NCBI GenBank assembly: GCA_947095585.1
Contig: OX352762.1
Span: 120,310,930 to 120,374,929 of the forward strand
Direction of reading: 5' to 3'
Origin: Nephrocerus scutellatus
Taxonomy: Eukaryota; Arthropoda; Insecta; Diptera; Pipunculidae
DNA: 64,000 nt
Shown here: one piece after another, positions 31,696 to 42,120 of the stretch
How the letters are laid out: each line of letters begins with the position of its first letter
Position numbering within the stretch: position 1 is the first letter of the stretch
The notes under the pieces: generated by a model
The model's database searches: none
Told to the model about the DNA's origin: nothing
Seen by the model: the letters and a program-made list of their open reading frames with translations, nothing else
Program-made: the position numbers and the translations under genes

Positions 31696-31785
31696 GGTCG
31701 AGGGGTCTCAAATTTTAATAGAAGATGTTGTCACCGAAAATACACATGTGTGCAAAATTTCAATAAAATCGGGCTTCAGGATATG
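31690..31785 (-). repeat. Single diverged copy of the ~110-bp GGGCCCC/ACACATGTGTG module
   Basis: Contains CAGGGGGTCGAGGGGTC, GATGTTGTCACC, ACACATGTGTGCAAAATTTC and AAAATCGGGCTTCAGG in the same order as the reverse complement of the units at 34.3 kb. Confidence 0.5.
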
Positions 31786-34254
31786 TATTAAAATTTTATC
31801 ACAAAGATTCTGCAAGCCACAAACACACATCCATGCGGGCACGAAAAGTTATTATAGAGAATTCAAAAAAACCAAGAATCTCGGGGGTTATTTTTTAGAT
31901 TCCGAACGATTGCAGATATACCAATATCGTTATAAATCAAGTAAAATCAAATCCTTCTTTTCGCTTCATAGTTTTAAGTCTCTTCTAAGCGCTGGTCATA
32001 AAAAATTGGTATACAAAGCCGTAAGGCTGGATGTATTTAATATTAATATTCGGCGCGACAGACCGTTGCGGTCCAAGGCCGAGCAATGGAAATGACCTTC
32101 AGTTTAAAGCCGGATCCCAATGGCGAATCGAGAAGCTTTCCGTGACAACCTATTACTCTCGGAAAGATTGTCAAACATTCGCGAGAGGTGGGGCACCATT
32201 AAAAATACTTTTGGTGTTACTGGGATTCGAGCCATAAACCTCCTGCTCAGTATCTATGCTCATATCCACTGGGCCAAGGCTGGATGTATTACGACTTCCA
32301 AAATTTGTTCAAGATGTAAATTTTGATGATCGTGCAAAAAGTGATTTGTATGGGTTTGGTTCTGCTTAACTTTGTGGTTATTCTTTTTCAATCGCCTAAA
32401 TGGTTAGACGCTCCTGAAATTTTGTAAAAAGTTGTTGCAAATGGTTACGATGCGAACGATATCCTTGCCATTTCTCTCTACAACGGAGTTATAAAAATTC
32501 ATATAGCGGCAACCGAACGACACACCAGTTCCGTGTTTAGGTACGGACGCGCTGTTAAACTGTGTATGATTGTGTGTGTCTGTGTGTGTAATGTACCATG
32601 CACACTTTAATATGGTGATGATTACATGTAGCTCCGCGTGTACTTATGGTGGTAAAAGTTTTTTAACCTCAGCCCTCAAATGCTATGAAAACTGAGCAAA
32701 AACTCAACAAAAACACAAAAATTCGCGTAGTCATTATGAGCACAGAGTGGAGGATGCTGCTGCACCGTTAGTAAGGATTGCAAACAAATGAACATATAAA
32801 CAGGACAGTCGTCGTCGTCGTTATCGTCCCGCTTCGCCTCATCCAGATCGCATATCATTTCTCCGCTCTCCGTGGCTGCGCGGCCCAAAGTAAGTACGCG
32901 GGTATGTACTCGTAATAATATATGCGGGACACGGACAAGTTTTGCAATTTATTTTCAAACATGTAATTTAGTGTGTGTTTAAATATTTTGTTGTTGTTGT
33001 TTTTGTGTAAATTTTTTTTCCAACATACAATACACAAAAATATTGAAATGAGCGTCGTCAGTTGGGAAGTGGGGGCGGGCGACTGAATTGAAACAGCACC
33101 GCTACACGGTTTGGCATATGGATCTGACTGGGCCATGGCCACATTCATGTGGTTTATGGTGGCGGGCAATTCAAAACTATGCGCTTCGGGATCGGAATGT
33201 GTTCTAACATATATTATTATATTCGTGAATAGTTAAAAATTTTAATTAACACATTTTGACATACTATATTGTTTCTATATCTCTATCTCACTCTCTGTTT
33301 GTCGTGAGGTTTTTTTGTTGTATCTAGCACTGCATCATCTAACTCACTCACTCATTTGGTTTTAATTTCTATTTAGTACAATTTTGAATATAATTTTAAA
33401 ACCAACAAAAATTTGATTTCACTTTATGATGCATCCCTGCAACAATTTGAATGAGAAAGGACATTTTTTGTTTTGCATGGAAATTGTTGTTTTGTCTCTT
33501 TGGCGATATGACTATCAGATAGCTGGGATACACTTCAGATGATTTATATGTAAATTCTGTTAGATTGTGCTAAATGTTAACATTTGCTATGCTGCAATGA
33601 ATAGAAAATTTTTTAAACTTTTCATCTTTCAGAGGTGAGTTCAAAGTTGCGGTTATTTTTAAAACCAAAAAAAAATTTTTTTTTTAAGAACAATGCATAA
33701 ATCTGCAACACAAATTTGAATTTAATTTAAAATGCGTTCATATAAGGATGAGCACTAAAGCATAAATTAAAGAATGAATAAATTAATTTTAGTGTGAACC
33801 ATTTCTTAAGCCCGCATAATTTTAAGTAAAATATAAGAAAATCTTAAAAATTATTCATGAAAACTTTAAATACATTTTTTGTACATTTAAGAGGATCAGG
33901 AAGGAAAAAACCAAAACAGAAAATTATAAATCGGGGCAGAAATATCTGTATTGCAAACCTTTCGTTAGTCAAATTCACCCAATAAACAGAAAACCTGAGG
34001 CAATAAATATGCATACAATGTTTCAATGCGATGGTAAACATTTCACAATTCTGGTCAATCATAACTAGAATTCAATATTCTTTCTTGTTCGCAATTATTC
34101 CAACACTCACTTAAAATAATATTCCAACTGCCAGATGTCTTTTGGTAAGGAAAAAATGTGCTTGCTGCTCATTTTTAAATTCTCTATATTAACTTCACTT
34201 GCCCGTGGCTGGCTGGCTGGCTGGCCAAATCTTGTGATCAATTTTTAACCCACT
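31786..34254. other. Non-coding stretch
   Basis: A 115-codon frame at 31,748-32,095 and smaller ones up to 32,326 carry no recognisable motif. Contains TG-rich microsatellite at about 32,570-32,590, (GTC)n at 32,809-32,822, and long AT-rich sequence from 33,180 to 34,190. A (GGCT)4 run lies at about 34,208-34,223. Confidence 0.4.
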
Positions 34255-34735
34255 TGCTACAGCCCGATTTTATTGAAATTTTGCACACATATATATCTCC
34301 CATGACAACACTTTCTATTAAAATTTAAGGCCCCTCAGGCCCCTGGGTCGGGGGGAAAAAAGTTCCCGATTTTCTTCAAATTTTATACGCATGTGTATCT
34401 CCGATGGACAAAACTTTTTGTAAATTTTTTGAACCGATCGGGCCCCGGGGTCGGGGGGCTCCCATACAAATTTTTTTTTTTATTTAATTATCAATTTTTA
34501 ACGCACTTCCTAAAACCCGATTTTCCTGAAATTTTGTACACATGTGTATTTCCAGTGACAATACTTTCTTTTAAAATTTGGAAGTGATCGGGCCCCTGGT
34601 TCGTGGGGCTCCCATACAAATTTAAAATAAAAATTACCCGATTTTCTTTAAATTTTGTACACATGTGTGTCTTCGATGGAAAAGACTATTTGTAAAAATT
34701 TGGAGCGATCAGCCCCTTGGGGACCCCAATATACA
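34255..34735 (+). repeat. Array of four diverged units (~90-150 bp) sharing the GGGCCCC module
   Basis: Four units begin with CCCGATTTTNTTNAAATTTT at about 34,264, 34,367, 34,517 and 34,637. Each continues with a CACATGTGTAT-like block, a GATGACAAAACTTTCT-like block, and GATCGGGCCCCTGGGTCGGG, and units 2 and 3 end CTCCCATACAAATTT. Related units lie in reverse orientation at 41.7-42.1 kb and singly at 31.7 kb. Non-coding; possibly part of a non-autonomous element. Confidence 0.75.
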
Positions 34736-35685
34736 ATTTTTAAATATCGGTATATCGCATCAGATCACGGCAAAGTCTGAGCCCTGTGCTTTGTGAGCAG
34801 CGCTGTTCGCTGCCGCTGCGTCATTTGTTGGATGATTTTGCCACAAAACGAACACGCGGTGTGTGTGTGTGTGTATCCCCGATTAGAGAATTTACAAGAA
34901 AAATTTTAATTTTTATGGGTTGTTTTTTTTACTTCCAAAGAGAGCATGGTACCCTCCTTTAGTGTCAATTTCTTACTTGGATAGAAGCACAGACTACGAC
35001 CAGAAATTGAGACAAAAAAAACTGTCTGTCTGTATATAGTAATTTTGTCCCAAATAAGGCACTCTTACTATATCTTTTACTAACTCAAATTTTGCCTGCG
35101 TAAATTTCAAAAAGTTCCTTTCTACATTTCCCTTTCCATTGCTTTTAACTCAATAGATGTAATCTGTAATAGAACTTGGCACTTGAATCAAAAGAACCGC
35201 ATATAATTACCATCGACTCAAATTAATTTCCCATCATATCATTACAATAATTATAATGACGTGACCCGATTGTTTAATTTTTGTAAGAACACTTGCTAAT
35301 AACAATAATCGACGGTTCTATCGACAATCGACTTGACCATAACATTTCACTGTACGTCGGCGTTAAGCTGACTTTTGTAATCCCATCCCATTACATCATG
35401 TTCATCACATATGTATATGTGCCACCAGTGTCTGAAAAGGATTTACATTGATAATGGAACCACAAGTGAATGCGACTGACATGTTAGGTATTATACATTC
35501 GTGAAGACAGTTTCCTGCGGTTGGTACTCGTACTTACACTAACTGTGAACGGTTTCGGTGCAATTCCGGCCAAAAGCCACAATTTAAGAACTTAAGTAAA
35601 GGAGAGATTTTAAAAACAGTTGTGATAATCCTTTGAAAGGTAAGTAAAGGGTTGAAATAGCCGGCAAAAATTAATTCAGGGACTA
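34736..35685. other. Non-coding stretch
   Basis: Contains (GT)9-like microsatellite at about 34,856-34,874. Nothing else recognised. Confidence 0.4.
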
Positions 35686-35689
35686 CACC

Positions 35690-36685
35690 ACTTCGCAACC
35701 ACATTTCAACAACAACTTCCAGTTCATCATCCCCTCCAGATCACTCTGGTTAGTAGGTGATATTTCGGAAGATGAATCAATCAGTTTTTATACTGACGAG
35801 TCAAAAAGTGATGATGGAGAAGGCGGGGGTGTTTTCTCAAAAATGGTAAATATAAGTCCTAATCAATTCAGAGTATTTCAAGCAGAAATCATGGCAATTA
35901 AAGAAGTCCTGTGTTGGCTGAAAAGAACCTTCATATCCACTAAGGATATTCGCATCCTCTTGGTTAGTCAAGCAACTTTGAGCTCCCTAGAATTAGTGTC
36001 TACGAACTCTATTGCAGCCCTAGACTGCCAATCATCTCTCATGGAGATGGCGGAGCACGTCAACATTCACCTGCATTGGGTGCCGCGGCATAAGGAAATT
36101 CTGAAGAACTGCAGGGCCGATGAACTCGACAAAAATGGTACTACGCTGCCCCTTCTACCTGATAAGGGTTTCCTAGGCATAACGATTGCTACATGCAAAG
36201 TCATGTTAAAGCAGGATGCTACTGGAAAAACAAACCTTCGATGTACAAATGGTATATATGGTGTAGCGACAAAACAGATCTGCCAAAACTGTATCCGAAA
36301 TGCTCTAAGTGTTTGATTTCTCTAAACAGAGTGCACATAAGCGCTACGATAGGTGTAAGTACTGGACACTATCTTATAGGCAAGCATGCAGCAAGGCTTG
36401 GTGTCTTTTCCAATTACTTCTGCAGAAGCTGCATGGACGAGGAAGAGGAAGAGGAAGAGACCATTCTTAACATTCGCTGCACATGCACACCTCTTTTGGG
36501 ATACTTCTTTTACAATAACCTTAACGATTTGTCAAGCACTGGTATTAAAAGTCTTCTATGTTAATTCGAAGCTCTATGGGTAGGGCGAGAAAACCTCTCG
36601 ATTCATGTGGCATCACAATGGACTATCTATTTGTCTAAATGGGACAATTTCTTGCCCAAAGCCACCCCAACCTTACCTACCCAAG
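35690..36685 (+). mobile_element. LOA/R1-like LINE, RNase H to 3' end
   Basis: 5'-truncated copy keeping only the RNase H domain and C terminus. The open frame from about 35,730 to 36,316 holds SFYTDES (first catalytic Asp), FRVFQAEIMAIKEVLCWL (catalytic Glu), LVSQATLSSLEL where the usual DSQAA Asp is replaced, and WVPRHKEILKNCRADEL with the last Asp. After a frameshift, 36,193-36,564 continues with NRVHISATIGVSTGHYLIGKH and CRSCMDEEEEEEE, the C-terminal zinc-type segment. The element ends about 36,683 in CCTTACCTACCC, a short (TACC)n tail. Confidence 0.75.
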
Positions 36686-38281
36686 GGTCAGTAATATTGT
36701 ATATAAAAGTTAAATGTTTCCCACACATAGGAACTTGTATATAAATTGTATATAACACTTATAAGTTGTGGAGCTCGTATATAAACTTGTTCATAGGAAG
36801 GTTATACCAGTATGTTCTGATATTTTCTAAGTGGTTCTTTACGAAACTTATAAAAGAATAGAACCTTCTCGAAATGATGATTACGTACATAAATACACCA
36901 TGTTTCATCGTGGTAAGTTAAGTTACTTTTTGGAATTTAACCGGAGTTCTTGAATAGTTTAAAAGTATAAAGCTACTGCCTATGGGAATAATAGTCCTAT
37001 AAGTGAATAATAAGAAATCACCAGTGTAAATTTGTGAACTCGTGCTATTTGTTTATTAAAGTTGTGATTTGTGATTAAATGAATTTGTATTGGGTTTTTA
37101 ATTTGCAAAATCCACTACGAACTCTCTAGAAAGCCAACAATACCAGTATATAATATAAATATGAACCAGTAACAAATCGATAACACAAAATTATATGGAG
37201 CAGTCAGCCAACCGCCAGCGATTAGGAATAAGATATTTTTTTTTATTTGGTAATCAAAAGCTCAATGGGAGCTGCTCTAAAGCGCCAAAAGTGCAATATT
37301 TAAACAATTAATTACGGTTTGTCCGCTCGAAGGTTAATTTTAATGAACACCAATGATATTATCCTCTCTGGCATGCTCGTTTTGTTGAATGCACGCAACA
37401 CCGAAAAACAGTTATCACACCGCAATAACCTCAAAATATATTCTCACTTTATTGATAATGTAATAAATTGCCATACAGTGTTTGTGTTTTCGTATGTGTG
37501 TGTGTAGAACACATGTAAACCTTTCCATTTCGTTTAACATTTCGTCGCGCCACGCATATCGAGTTAAATAATATCCGGATGGTTGCCATTCGGTCTATGG
37601 GTAGTTTCTGCTATCGTAGGCGGGTGGCAAAATATAGGTCTGCACGTCCACAACACCACACTATACCACCAAAAATGGCCGGATTCGGCTTGTACGCGTG
37701 TATTTACAGCACAGCTAGTTTGTGTCTGTACTTGCGTCCAGTTAGCTGTTGGAAGCGGTCTGGGTATGGCCTGAGTGTTTTGCCATCTGCGTTGCATCCT
37801 CATTGACCCATCCAGGGTTTTATCACATCGGCGATGTGGTCCCACTGGTGATGACATATACACGACCAGTAAACCCAGGCATGTTATCTGTTTATTAATC
37901 ACCAATGCATGATATCGACTGGGGCGTTTATCCGCTTGTACCAATGCGTATGTCCTGGCCGCCCATACGCCTATCCATTGCTCAGCGTTGGTTCAGCTGC
38001 TGTTGATCTTCATGTTTCTGTCGTTCGCAAACTGATTTTGCCATTCGATTGTATGCTTAGTGTACGGAACGCATCCGCCTTTGGGCGGTCGCTTGTGTGT
38101 GTACGCTACATGAAGTGTCAGTCGTGAAGCGCCGCAAACGGTATCTTAACAGCATTTCGCTCAAGATGACAACAACCATTGTCCGAGCGATACTTAATTG
38201 TTGGGGACGGTTTTCTCTACGTCTACTCATACAGGCTAATATTGCAATGTCCTGCATGCACTGAATTTGTATTGGTATTCT
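36686..38281. other. Non-coding stretch
   Basis: Several overlapping open frames of 60-126 codons around 37,560-38,130 on both strands have no recognisable motif, and I cannot tell a host exon from chance. No transposon ends seen. Confidence 0.35.
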
Positions 38282-38707
38282 CTAGCAATTTGTAAAATGC
38301 AGAACGCTATCAAGGTATATCGTGATAGCCCTGTGTGTGCCATTTCTTTCACTTCCACTTTGTACTTTCGGACAATTTTTTTGATTTTGCCGTGTCCTTC
38401 CTTTTCTGCAGGAGTCCTTTGTGAAGTATACTTTGTTTAGTTCAGGTAATTCGTTTTCTTTGCTATCACGTCCAGAATAAAAAAAACAACTACCTTCACT
38501 ACTCCAGTGTACAGTTTCCTGTAACGAGTCCATTAAAGGTGCGAAAGGGCTTTTCTCCGAGTCATTACTTATACTGGTTGTCCTTTCAATGGAGCAGCAA
38601 CGATGTCGTTGGCCAGAAATGCACTTTTCATTCTCTTTGCTGCAGCTGTGTCGTCCATCGTTTGTGAGTGTTAATTTATGGCAGCGTTTCCTGGTACATG
38701 TTGGCAT
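38282..38707 (-). CDS. Cysteine-rich open frame, possible host or orphan exon
   Basis: 141 codons from an ATG in a fair context (ATACCATGCC) to TAG. The product is basic, Ser/Lys-rich, with 11 cysteines (for example CTRKRC near the start and HRCCS at about 35-40). No signal peptide, membrane segment or known domain. A TATTTAA at about 38,778-38,784 on the minus strand could serve as a TATA-like box about 80 bp upstream. It is not part of any transposon I recognise, and no other strand-consistent exons are nearby. Chance remains a real alternative. Confidence 0.3.
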   Translation of the reverse strand: MPTCTRKRCHKLTLTNDGRHSCSKENEKCISGQRHRCCSIERTTSISNDSEKSPFAPLMDSLQETVHWSSEGSCFFYSGRDSKENELPELNKVYFTKDSCRKGRTRQNQKNCPKVQSGSERNGTHRAITIYLDSVLHFTNC

Positions 38708-39161
38708 GGTATCGTGTAGTTGTTCGTTATTTTAAGTTTGTGGTTGATACTTTCGTTGGGGACATATCGTTTGCGCACTTAAATATTTGGTCGACATTGG
38801 AAATTTGTTAAACGATTGAGGATTTGTTAATGTATCATTTGTAAGCCAAAAATAAATTAAAAATCACATAAAGTGTCATTTTTGCCAAGAATCACAAGAT
38901 ATCAAGTGTTTCATTACATAAATATTAGTGAATATTAGTGAAGAAACAAAAATATGAAGTCCTGACTGTACTGCCAACGACGTTCTAGTCTAGTCTCTAG
39001 AGAAAAACCTTTTTTTTTTTAAAAAAAACTTTTATTTAAATGTTGTAAAATGAATAACATAAATCTTTTACGTAATTTTATTGGGACGGTCCTTAGTGGA
39101 CTCAGGTCCAATAGGTGTATGTGAAAAGCAAATATATCACATCAATAGTGCTTCTTAAAAA
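38708..39161. other. Non-coding stretch
   Basis: AT-rich. It includes ATAAATATTAGTGAATATTAGTG, a short tandem, near 38,918-38,940. Nothing else recognised. Confidence 0.4.
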
Positions 39162-39163
39162 TA

Positions 39164-39194
39164 AAGGGTTATCCATTTAGCGGTTTCAAAAGTA
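39164..39194 (+). repeat. Left terminal inverted repeat (31 bp)
   Basis: AAGGGTTATCC ATTTA GCGGTTTCAAAAGTA, matching the complement of 40,438-40,468 at 29 of 31 positions. Confidence 0.92.
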
Positions 39195-39268
39195 AACGTA
39201 AATAAAACACATATAAAATATTTTTTATCATGATATTTCTTTTTTATTATAAAGTTTGAACGTTGACA

Positions 39269-40355
39269 TTATGTGTGAAATACTACATCATTTAAATGAC
39301 CACCACGCAAATTGTTGCAAGCATCAATTCTTTTGAGGTAATTTTTGACCACTTTTTGACACCTATTGGGCGGTATATCTGCCATAACTTGACGAATATT
39401 GGTTTTTAAGTGCTCAAGAGTTAAAGGTTTATCTGCATAAATACGGTCTTTCGTGTAGCCCCACAAAAAAAAGTCAAGCGGTGTCAAATCGCATGATCTT
39501 GGTGGCCAGTTGATATCGCCACGACGAGAAATTACGCGGCCAGGAAATGTCTCTTGCAATAAAGCCATATTCGCTCGAGTTGTGTGGCATGTGGCACCGT
39601 CTTGTTGAAACCACATATTTTCTAAGTCGTATTCTTCAATAGCAGGCAAAAAAAAAGTCGGTTAGCATATGACCATAAACCTCCGAATTGACGGTGACAG
39701 TCGTTCCATTGTCGTTTTCGAACAAGTAAGGTCCAATCACACCTCCGGACCAAAGAGCGCACCAAGCAGTGACTTTTTGTGGATGTAATGGCCTCTCTTC
39801 AATTACTTGAGGATTCTCAGAACCCCAAATACGACAATTTTGTTTGTTAACATACCCACCGAGTGAGAAATGTGCTGCGTCGCTGAAGAATATTTTGTTC
39901 GAAAAATCGCCGTCCACCGCCTGTTGTTCAAGCACCCATTCGACGTATCTACGACGTTGTGAATGGTCAGCTGGCTTCAGTTGTTGTGTGAGCTGGATTT
40001 TATATGGATGTAGGTGTAGATCCAAATGCAAAATACGCCATAATGTGCCGTAAGACAGTCCTAATTCCTGAGAACGACGAGGAATCGACACATTCGGGTC
40101 TTCGGCAACACTTTCACTTACAGCAGCGATATTTTCAGTGGTACGAGCGAAACGATGATGCACAGGCCTTACAATATCTGTAACCGATCCAGTCTCTTCT
40201 AATTTCTTCACAATTTTGCCAATTGCTTGCGTAGTTGGTCGATTATGTAAACCATAATCTCCTCTTAAAGCACGATATGTGGCTGTGGCAGAATCACCAT
40301 TTTTGTAGTAGGTTTTTACAATTTTCAAGCGTTGTGCGATAGTTAAGCGATCCAT
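39269..40355 (-). pseudogene. DD41D transposase with one homopolymer frameshift
   Basis: Starts at ATG 40,353-40,355 (MDRLTIAQRLKIVK). 39,636-40,355 encodes two helix-turn-helix regions (RPTTQAIGKIVKKLEETGSV; RRSQELGLSYGTLWRIL) and the first catalytic Asp (FFSDAAHF). 39,269-39,649 encodes QQDGATCHTTR (second Asp) and CDLTPLDFFLWG (third Asp), with 41 residues between. The frame is broken only at an A9 run, 39,648-39,656 (T9 on the coding strand). An 8-base run would be in frame, and it is the kind of site where sequencing or replication slips. Expected length is about 362 residues, normal for the group. Confidence 0.88.
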
Positions 40356-40437
40356 TTTCGTAAATGTTAGACTTTCAATTGAAAAAAAAAAAATTGTTTT
40401 AACAACTTAGTTTGACAGATGTCGAATTCCAGCCCTA

Positions 40438-40468
40438 TACTTTTGAAACCGCGAAATAGATAACCCTT
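40438..40468 (-). repeat. Right terminal inverted repeat (31 bp)
   Basis: Its complement reads AAGGGTTATCT ATTTC GCGGTTTCAAAAGTA. TA follows directly. Confidence 0.92.
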
Positions 40469-40579
40469 TACTTGTCCTTATTTATTTTTTAAAATTTGGT
40501 CATCAATTTTATTACTAAAAACACAGTTGATAAACACACTCTTTTCACAAGATGACAAAAATATCAATACTACTCGTAC

Positions 40580-41557
40580 CAGAAGAAAATATATTCTGGT
40601 GGGATATTATTGCCAAAATAGGTACGGAGCCCAGTATTCAGGCAGTACATTGGCACCAATATCTTGCACGAGATCACTAATGACAATGGACAACGAGTCA
40701 CAGAGATGTTCGTATTAAGTTTGCGCGTAAAAATATCCACAAAGCCATCTGGGTATCTTCTGATGGAGTTACACGTAACCAAATAGACCACGAATTAATA
40801 GACCGCCGCCTCAACCCTAACTTGATGACGGTACGAACGTACCGAGGTGACAGCGTTGACTTGGAACACTTGCTGATATATTACTCTGAGCGCGGATTGC
40901 ATTATCACGAAAGACTGCGTCCGCGAATCAGATTCGAGTCAACACGGCTACCCTTATCAACGAAGAGACCAGAAACAACTACGGACGTCGGGCGTAGAAG
41001 AGCAACGGACACGCTTTAAGAATACTGTCATTTGACTCCATCTTAGGCAGTAGTTGTAGAGATAGGAACGCCTGGTTAGATTATGAATGTAAGCTAGCAT
41101 CTGAGCGTAAAAATGTTGAGTACCGAGCATGCAACAATCTCATAGAACATTGGCACGCGAAAATGAATATAAAGAGCTCAGAATTAAGATAGTGTAGCGC
41201 AAATTTAAAATAGTGCAATCCTTTAACTATCTCGGGTCAACTGTAGCAGATGATAACAGCATGGAACCAGAAATGCGCACACTGTGGCTTTAATCCAACA
41301 AAGCCTGCAATTTTCTGTCAATACTCTTCAAATCCTGGAATTTAACAATAAAATCCAAGCTGCTGGTGTATAAGATAATGGCCATACCAGTACTTACATA
41401 TGGATTCGAGACTTGATTGCTTGGCAAAAAGCATTCTAACCTCTTTGCAAAACTGGATGACATCGGCTCAAAATCGGGATCGGTGGAATGGTTTTTTCGC
41501 GGGAGGCCAGGACCGGAACCCGGTTTTAGAGCCAAATATGTTGATGATGATGACTAA
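40580..41557 (+). mobile_element. (GAT)n LINE fragment: endonuclease C-terminus joined to thumb and 3' end
   Basis: 40,580-41,190 matches the APE endonuclease C-terminal half and linker (KNIHKAIWVSSDG, QIDHELIDRRLNPNLMTVRTYRG). The usual SDH near its end is LEH, so the catalytic Asp is lost. At about 41,200 it jumps over the whole RT palm to NYLGSTVADDNSMEPEMR and SKLLVYKIMAIPVLTYG (thumb), then to the 3' end ACATCGGCTCAAAATCGGG and a TTGATGATGATGAC tail at about 41,541-41,555. Inactive. Confidence 0.7.
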
Positions 41558-41710
41558 AAAAATCGCTCAGAACTATCTTCTGATAAAACCGTTGACTACT
41601 CGCTCTGGAATAGTACAAAATATCTTATGCGACCAACTAACCATATTTCACAAATTAGTTGCGGAAATTAAATTAAATTAAGATTAAATTTCAATCTTTA
41701 CATGTAAATT

Positions 41711-42120
41711 CTCTAATCGGAGATGCACATGTGCGCGAAGTTAGCATAAAATCGGATTAATTTTTGTAAAAAATTATATAGGAGTCCCTCGGCCCTGGAG
41801 TCGGATCACTACCTAATTTGTACCGAAAGTGCTGTCATTGGATATAAATATGTGTGCTAAGTTTAAATGGAATGGGACTAGTTTTCAAAGAAACATATGG
41901 GACCCCCTCGGCCCATGGGATCGATAACTCCTTAATTTTTATAGAGCGTGTTGTCATCCGATATAGAAATGTGTGCAAAATTTGAAGGGGACAGAATGGC
42001 GTCTTCTGAATCCTCAGGCGATAAATCGAGTTCGTTGGCGGGCGGAAGAGAAAGAATTATATGGGAACACCCCAGTACCTCCAAATTTTTACAGAAAGTA
42101 TTGTCAAATTTGTAAAATTT
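41711..42120 (-). repeat. Inverse-oriented array of the GGGCCCC/ACACATGTGTG module
   Basis: Three to four diverged units, reading on the plus strand as CCCTCGGCCCNTGGGATCG, then ACTCCTTAATTTTTATAGA, TGTTGTCATCCGATATA, AAATGTGTGCAAAATTT. They are the reverse complement of the units at 34.3 kb. Confidence 0.65.

Larger units (their letters stand above)
39164..40468 (-). mobile_element. Complete DD41D Tc1/mariner-type transposon (1,305 bp)
   Basis: Bounded by TA dinucleotides (39,162-39,163 and 40,469-40,470) as the target duplication. The ends are 31-bp terminal inverted repeats beginning AAGGGTTATC and continuing through GCGGTTTCAAAAGTA, with two mismatches between them. A single transposase frame runs leftward. 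This is the best preserved DNA transposon in the window. Its 3' untranslated region shares TTTTATATGTGTTTTATT with the tandem copies at 0-2 kb, although the ends differ. Confidence 0.92.

Noticed and set aside
34200..34225. (GGCT)n run as a regulatory element
   Set aside because: A short microsatellite with no further support.
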